Below, one piece after another: positions 53,421 through 55,554 of a stretch of 55,554 bases of DNA. Under the pieces are notes generated by a model. The model was not told the DNA's origin. It saw nothing but the letters and a program-made list of their open reading frames with translations, and did not search any database. Every line of letters begins with the position of its first letter. The stretch's first letter is position 1. Origin of the DNA: an uncultured Pelagibacteraceae bacterium (GTDB lineage Bacteria; Pseudomonadota; Alphaproteobacteria; Pelagibacterales; Pelagibacteraceae); the NCBI GenBank assembly GCA_902599955.1, contig CACKHK010000006.1, positions 1 to 55,554 of the forward strand, written 5' to 3'. The position numbers and the translations under genes were made by a program.

Positions 53421-54585
53421 TATACTCGTATTCTTTTATAAAATCTTTTTTTGGATTAATTCCAATTCCTATATTTTCTAATGGTGAAGCAAATCCATCT
53501 TTATCTTTAACCTGATCTAAAATTGAAAATTTTTCTTCAGCAAGATCTGTAATAAAAATATTTTTTTCAGTAGTATCGAATTCTAACATTGATTTTGTTG
53601 GAAATAGTCCACCTGGCATATCTGGTAAAGAAGTAAGTAAATGCAAATTTACTGCTACACTTAAAGCTGAACCCCATACATGATTAACAATTGGGATGAA
53701 ATTCGACTGAGCTAATGCTGATACTTTTAAATATTCTGTTATTCCACCTAAACCGCAAACCTCAGGTTGAGCTATATCAATACATTTATTTTTTATAAGT
53801 TGGTTCCAACCATATTTTGTAAATTCTGCCTCACCTCCAGCAATATTAGTCTTTAATTTCTCTTTAAGTTCTTTGTAACCATCATAATCCTCTGGAGCCA
53901 CAGGTTCTTCAAACCAGTAAATATTCATTTCATCTAGTCCTTTTCCAACATACAAGGCATCATTTTTATTATAAGCATGATTTGCATCCACCATCAATTT
54001 AAATTCAGATCCAATTGCATCTCTTACAGCACTAACTAACTTTAAATCTTCTTTAGGACCTATGCCAATTTTCATTTTCATAGCTTTAAAATTCTTTTCT
54101 TTTATTTGACTAGCCTCATTTTTGAATAATTCACAAAGTTCATCGACTGTTTTTTTTTGCAACATCATGCCGTAGCCGTAAACTGGAATTTTATCATTAG
54201 TTTTGCCTCCTATTAGTTGATAAAGAGGTAAATTAGATTTTTTTGCCAATATATCCCATAATGCTATATCAATTCCTGACAATGCTTGAATTGGCATTCC
54301 CTTTTGACCGCTGTCTCTGAGTAAATTGTATACTTTGTGCCAAATATATTCTTTGTTAAGTGGATCATCTCCTTTTATTAAAGGTTGAATAACTTTTTCT
54401 ACAATATATTTATTTGCAAGAGCTATATTTCCAGGTCCAAAACATTCTCCCCAACCTGTAATACCTTCGTCTGTCTCTACTTCAACTAAGTGAGCAGTTC
54501 TATGTTTATAATATTGTTGTGAGTATCCTAGCTCTTTGTCTAACTCATATCTAAGTACATGACTTTTGATTGAGATTATTTTCAC
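53413..54585 (-). CDS. Enolase-superfamily sugar-acid dehydratase (mandelate racemase group)
   Basis: 390 residues. The capping domain begins KIISIKSHVLRYELD; the barrel has the K-x-K acid/base motif in FKAMKMKIGIG, metal ligands in MVDANHAYNK, WFEEPVAPED and GGEAEFTKYG, and the His partner in IPIVNHVWGSALS. This is the mandelate racemase subgroup used by galactonate, fuconate, rhamnonate and related dehydratases. Substrate not assignable; it forms a 2-keto-3-deoxy acid. It starts 5 bases after the FAH-family gene. Confidence 0.87.
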   Translation of the reverse strand: MKIISIKSHVLRYELDKELGYSQQYYKHRTAHLVEVETDEGITGWGECFGPGNIALANKYIVEKVIQPLIKGDDPLNKEYIWHKVYNLLRDSGQKGMPIQALSGIDIALWDILAKKSNLPLYQLIGGKTNDKIPVYGYGMMLQKKTVDELCELFKNEASQIKEKNFKAMKMKIGIGPKEDLKLVSAVRDAIGSEFKLMVDANHAYNKNDALYVGKGLDEMNIYWFEEPVAPEDYDGYKELKEKLKTNIAGGEAEFTKYGWNQLIKNKCIDIAQPEVCGLGGITEYLKVSALAQSNFIPIVNHVWGSALSVAVNLHLLTSLPDMPGGLFPTKSMLEFDTTEKNIFITDLAEEKFSILDQVKDKDGFASPLENIGIGINPKKDFIKEYEYNG

Positions 54586-54590
54586 AAATT

Positions 54591-55433
54591 TTAAACAGCA
54601 ACTACTTTAGAGTTCTGTTCTCCTAAGTTCTCTATTGATAGTTTCATTTGGTCACCTGCTTTAAGAAATACTTGTGGTTTTCTACCCATTCCAACTCCTG
54701 GGGGTGTTCCAGTTGTAATTATATCCCCTGGTTGTAATGACATAAATTTACTTACATAAGATACAATGATATCAACGTTAAAGATCATAGTACTTGTATT
54801 TCCCGTTTGCATTCTCTCACCATTTACATCTAACATCATTTTTAAATTATTTATGTCCTTAATTTCATCCTTAGTTACTAAGTAAGGTCCAGTGGGTCCG
54901 TAAGTATCGTGAGATTTACCTTTAACCCATTGTCCCATTTTCTCAATTTGCCACTCCCTTTCACTAACATCGTTTACTAAACAATATCCTAAAATATGAT
55001 CTTGTGATTGGTCTTCTGAAATATGTTTTGCTTCTTTTCCTATTACAATTCCAAGTTCAACTTCCCAATCTAGTTTTTTTGATCCTGAAACTATTTCTAC
55101 ATCATCATTAGGACCACACATTGAACTAGTAGCCTTCATAAACATAATTGGTTCTTTTGGAATTTCAGCCCCAACTTCAGCAGCATGGTCTGAATAATTA
55201 AGCCCTATTGCAACAAACTTTCCTGGACTTGTAATGCAAGAACCTACTCTTTGACCTGGTGAAATTTCAGGAAGACTTGATATATCAACGCTTTGAATTT
55301 TTGAAATTGTTTCAAAATTTAAATTATGTGGGTTTAAATCACTTACATGTGAACTAATATCTCTTATTTTTCCATCACCATCTAATATTGCTGGTTTTTC
55401 TTTTCCCTTTTCACCGACTCTTAATAGTTTCAT
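54591..55433 (-). CDS. Fumarylacetoacetate-hydrolase-family protein
   Basis: 280 residues. The active-site region is GKFVAIGLNYSDHAAEVGAE, followed by EPIMFMKATSSMCGPNDDVE, the metal-site strand KLDWEVELGIVIGKEA and DIITTGTPPGVGMGRKP near the end. Members split diketo acids or are ureidoglycolate lyases; with a sugar-acid dehydratase and SDR beside it, 2,4-diketo-3-deoxy-L-fuconate hydrolase activity is a good hypothesis. AAAGGAGAC precedes the ATG. Confidence 0.88.
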   Translation of the reverse strand: MKLLRVGEKGKEKPAILDGDGKIRDISSHVSDLNPHNLNFETISKIQSVDISSLPEISPGQRVGSCITSPGKFVAIGLNYSDHAAEVGAEIPKEPIMFMKATSSMCGPNDDVEIVSGSKKLDWEVELGIVIGKEAKHISEDQSQDHILGYCLVNDVSEREWQIEKMGQWVKGKSHDTYGPTGPYLVTKDEIKDINNLKMMLDVNGERMQTGNTSTMIFNVDIIVSYVSKFMSLQPGDIITTGTPPGVGMGRKPQVFLKAGDQMKLSIENLGEQNSKVVAV

Positions 55434-55449
55434 TATGTCTCCTTTATAT

Positions 55450-55554
55450 TTAAATTGTCATTCCACCATCCACAGAAAAAGTATTTCCTGTTGTAAATGT
55501 TGATTCATCACTAGCTAAATAAATAGCAAAATCAGCTATTTCTTGTGCAGTTCC
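55450..55554 (-). CDS. Short-chain dehydrogenase/reductase (3' end only)
   Basis: The last 34 codons are in the window and the gene continues past its right edge. AQEIADFAIYLASDESTFTT followed by GNTFSVDGGMTI is the classic C-terminus of classical SDR oxidoreductases (the asp-ser-xx-tyr-tg and vDGG elements). It lies 16 bases upstream of the FAH-family gene on the same strand, so it is probably the first or an early enzyme of the same pathway: a sugar or 2-keto-3-deoxy-acid dehydrogenase. Confidence 0.85.
   Translation of the reverse strand, partial: GTAQEIADFAIYLASDESTFTTGNTFSVDGGMTI

Noticed and set aside
1-55554. tRNA, rRNA, CRISPR array, transposase or phage genes
   Set aside because: Looked for by eye on both strands; no cloverleaf, repeat-spacer pattern, integrase or terminal inverted repeats were seen. 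A covariance-model tRNA scan would be decisive.

Overview
The window is very AT-rich and gene-dense: most intergenic gaps are under 100 bases, none exceeds 300, and several neighbouring genes overlap. Gene content and style point to an oligotrophic marine alphaproteobacterium of the SAR11/Pelagibacter group. Supporting traits are many single-substrate uptake systems with periplasmic binding proteins, a sodium:solute symporter directly under a TPP riboswitch, and scavenging of reduced sulfur and taurine-like compounds. I see no rRNA, tRNA, CRISPR array, insertion sequence, prophage or replication origin. The assignment is inference from gene content; no marker gene was compared.

Layout. 1-9.1 kb: end of a Bcp-type peroxiredoxin, ammonium channel, HU, RseP-like protease, the riboswitch-controlled symporter (ThiV-like), a periplasmic thioredoxin, and a YbbA/YbbP-like ABC exporter head-to-head with a TesA-like esterase. 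9.1-18.5 kb: alanine dehydrogenase, an omega-amino-acid (taurine or beta-alanine) aminotransferase, a TauABC-like importer and a TRAP transporter. 18.7-27.2 kb: an aldehyde dehydrogenase / epoxide hydrolase / LDH2-type dehydrogenase operon, an SMR-like protein, a double winged-helix regulator with paired sites, a BASS transporter, a phosphotransacetylase-family enzyme and a dehydrogenase that resembles sulfopropanediol dehydrogenase (HpsN) more than histidinol dehydrogenase. 27.2-36.4 kb: DMT and MFS transporters, a MalK/UgpC-type ATPase, pseudoazurin, the ProXWV betaine system, a hydrolase and an Asp/Glu racemase family protein.

36.4-41 kb is a sulfur module: 1-Cys peroxiredoxin, sulfide:quinone oxidoreductase, persulfide dioxygenase, a 36-residue peptide with 12 cysteines, CysE and CysK. 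41-45.7 kb is the most unusual part. Twelve consecutive tiny genes, most with strong Shine-Dalgarno sequences, encode three NTF2/SnoaL-like proteins, a cupin, six small proteins that look like dimeric alpha/beta-barrel (DUF1330/GYD/ABM-like) folds, a secreted protein interrupted by an in-frame TGA, and a periplasmic cupredoxin. They sit behind a palindrome that overlaps the expected -35 region, and are followed by a second SMR-like protein without the catalytic glutamate.

45.7-55.5 kb: DUF952, AhpD-like, glutamine amidotransferase and inositol-phosphatase-family genes; a gamma-butyrobetaine-dioxygenase-like enzyme; CcdA; PEP carboxylase; then SMP-30 lactonase, an enolase-superfamily dehydratase, an FAH-family hydrolase and the end of a short-chain dehydrogenase, which together fit a non-phosphorylative sugar-acid pathway of the L-fucose type.

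Recurrent themes are reduced-sulfur and sulfonate handling, binding-protein genes separated from their membrane partners by hairpins, and two apparent nonsense codons in otherwise open frames.
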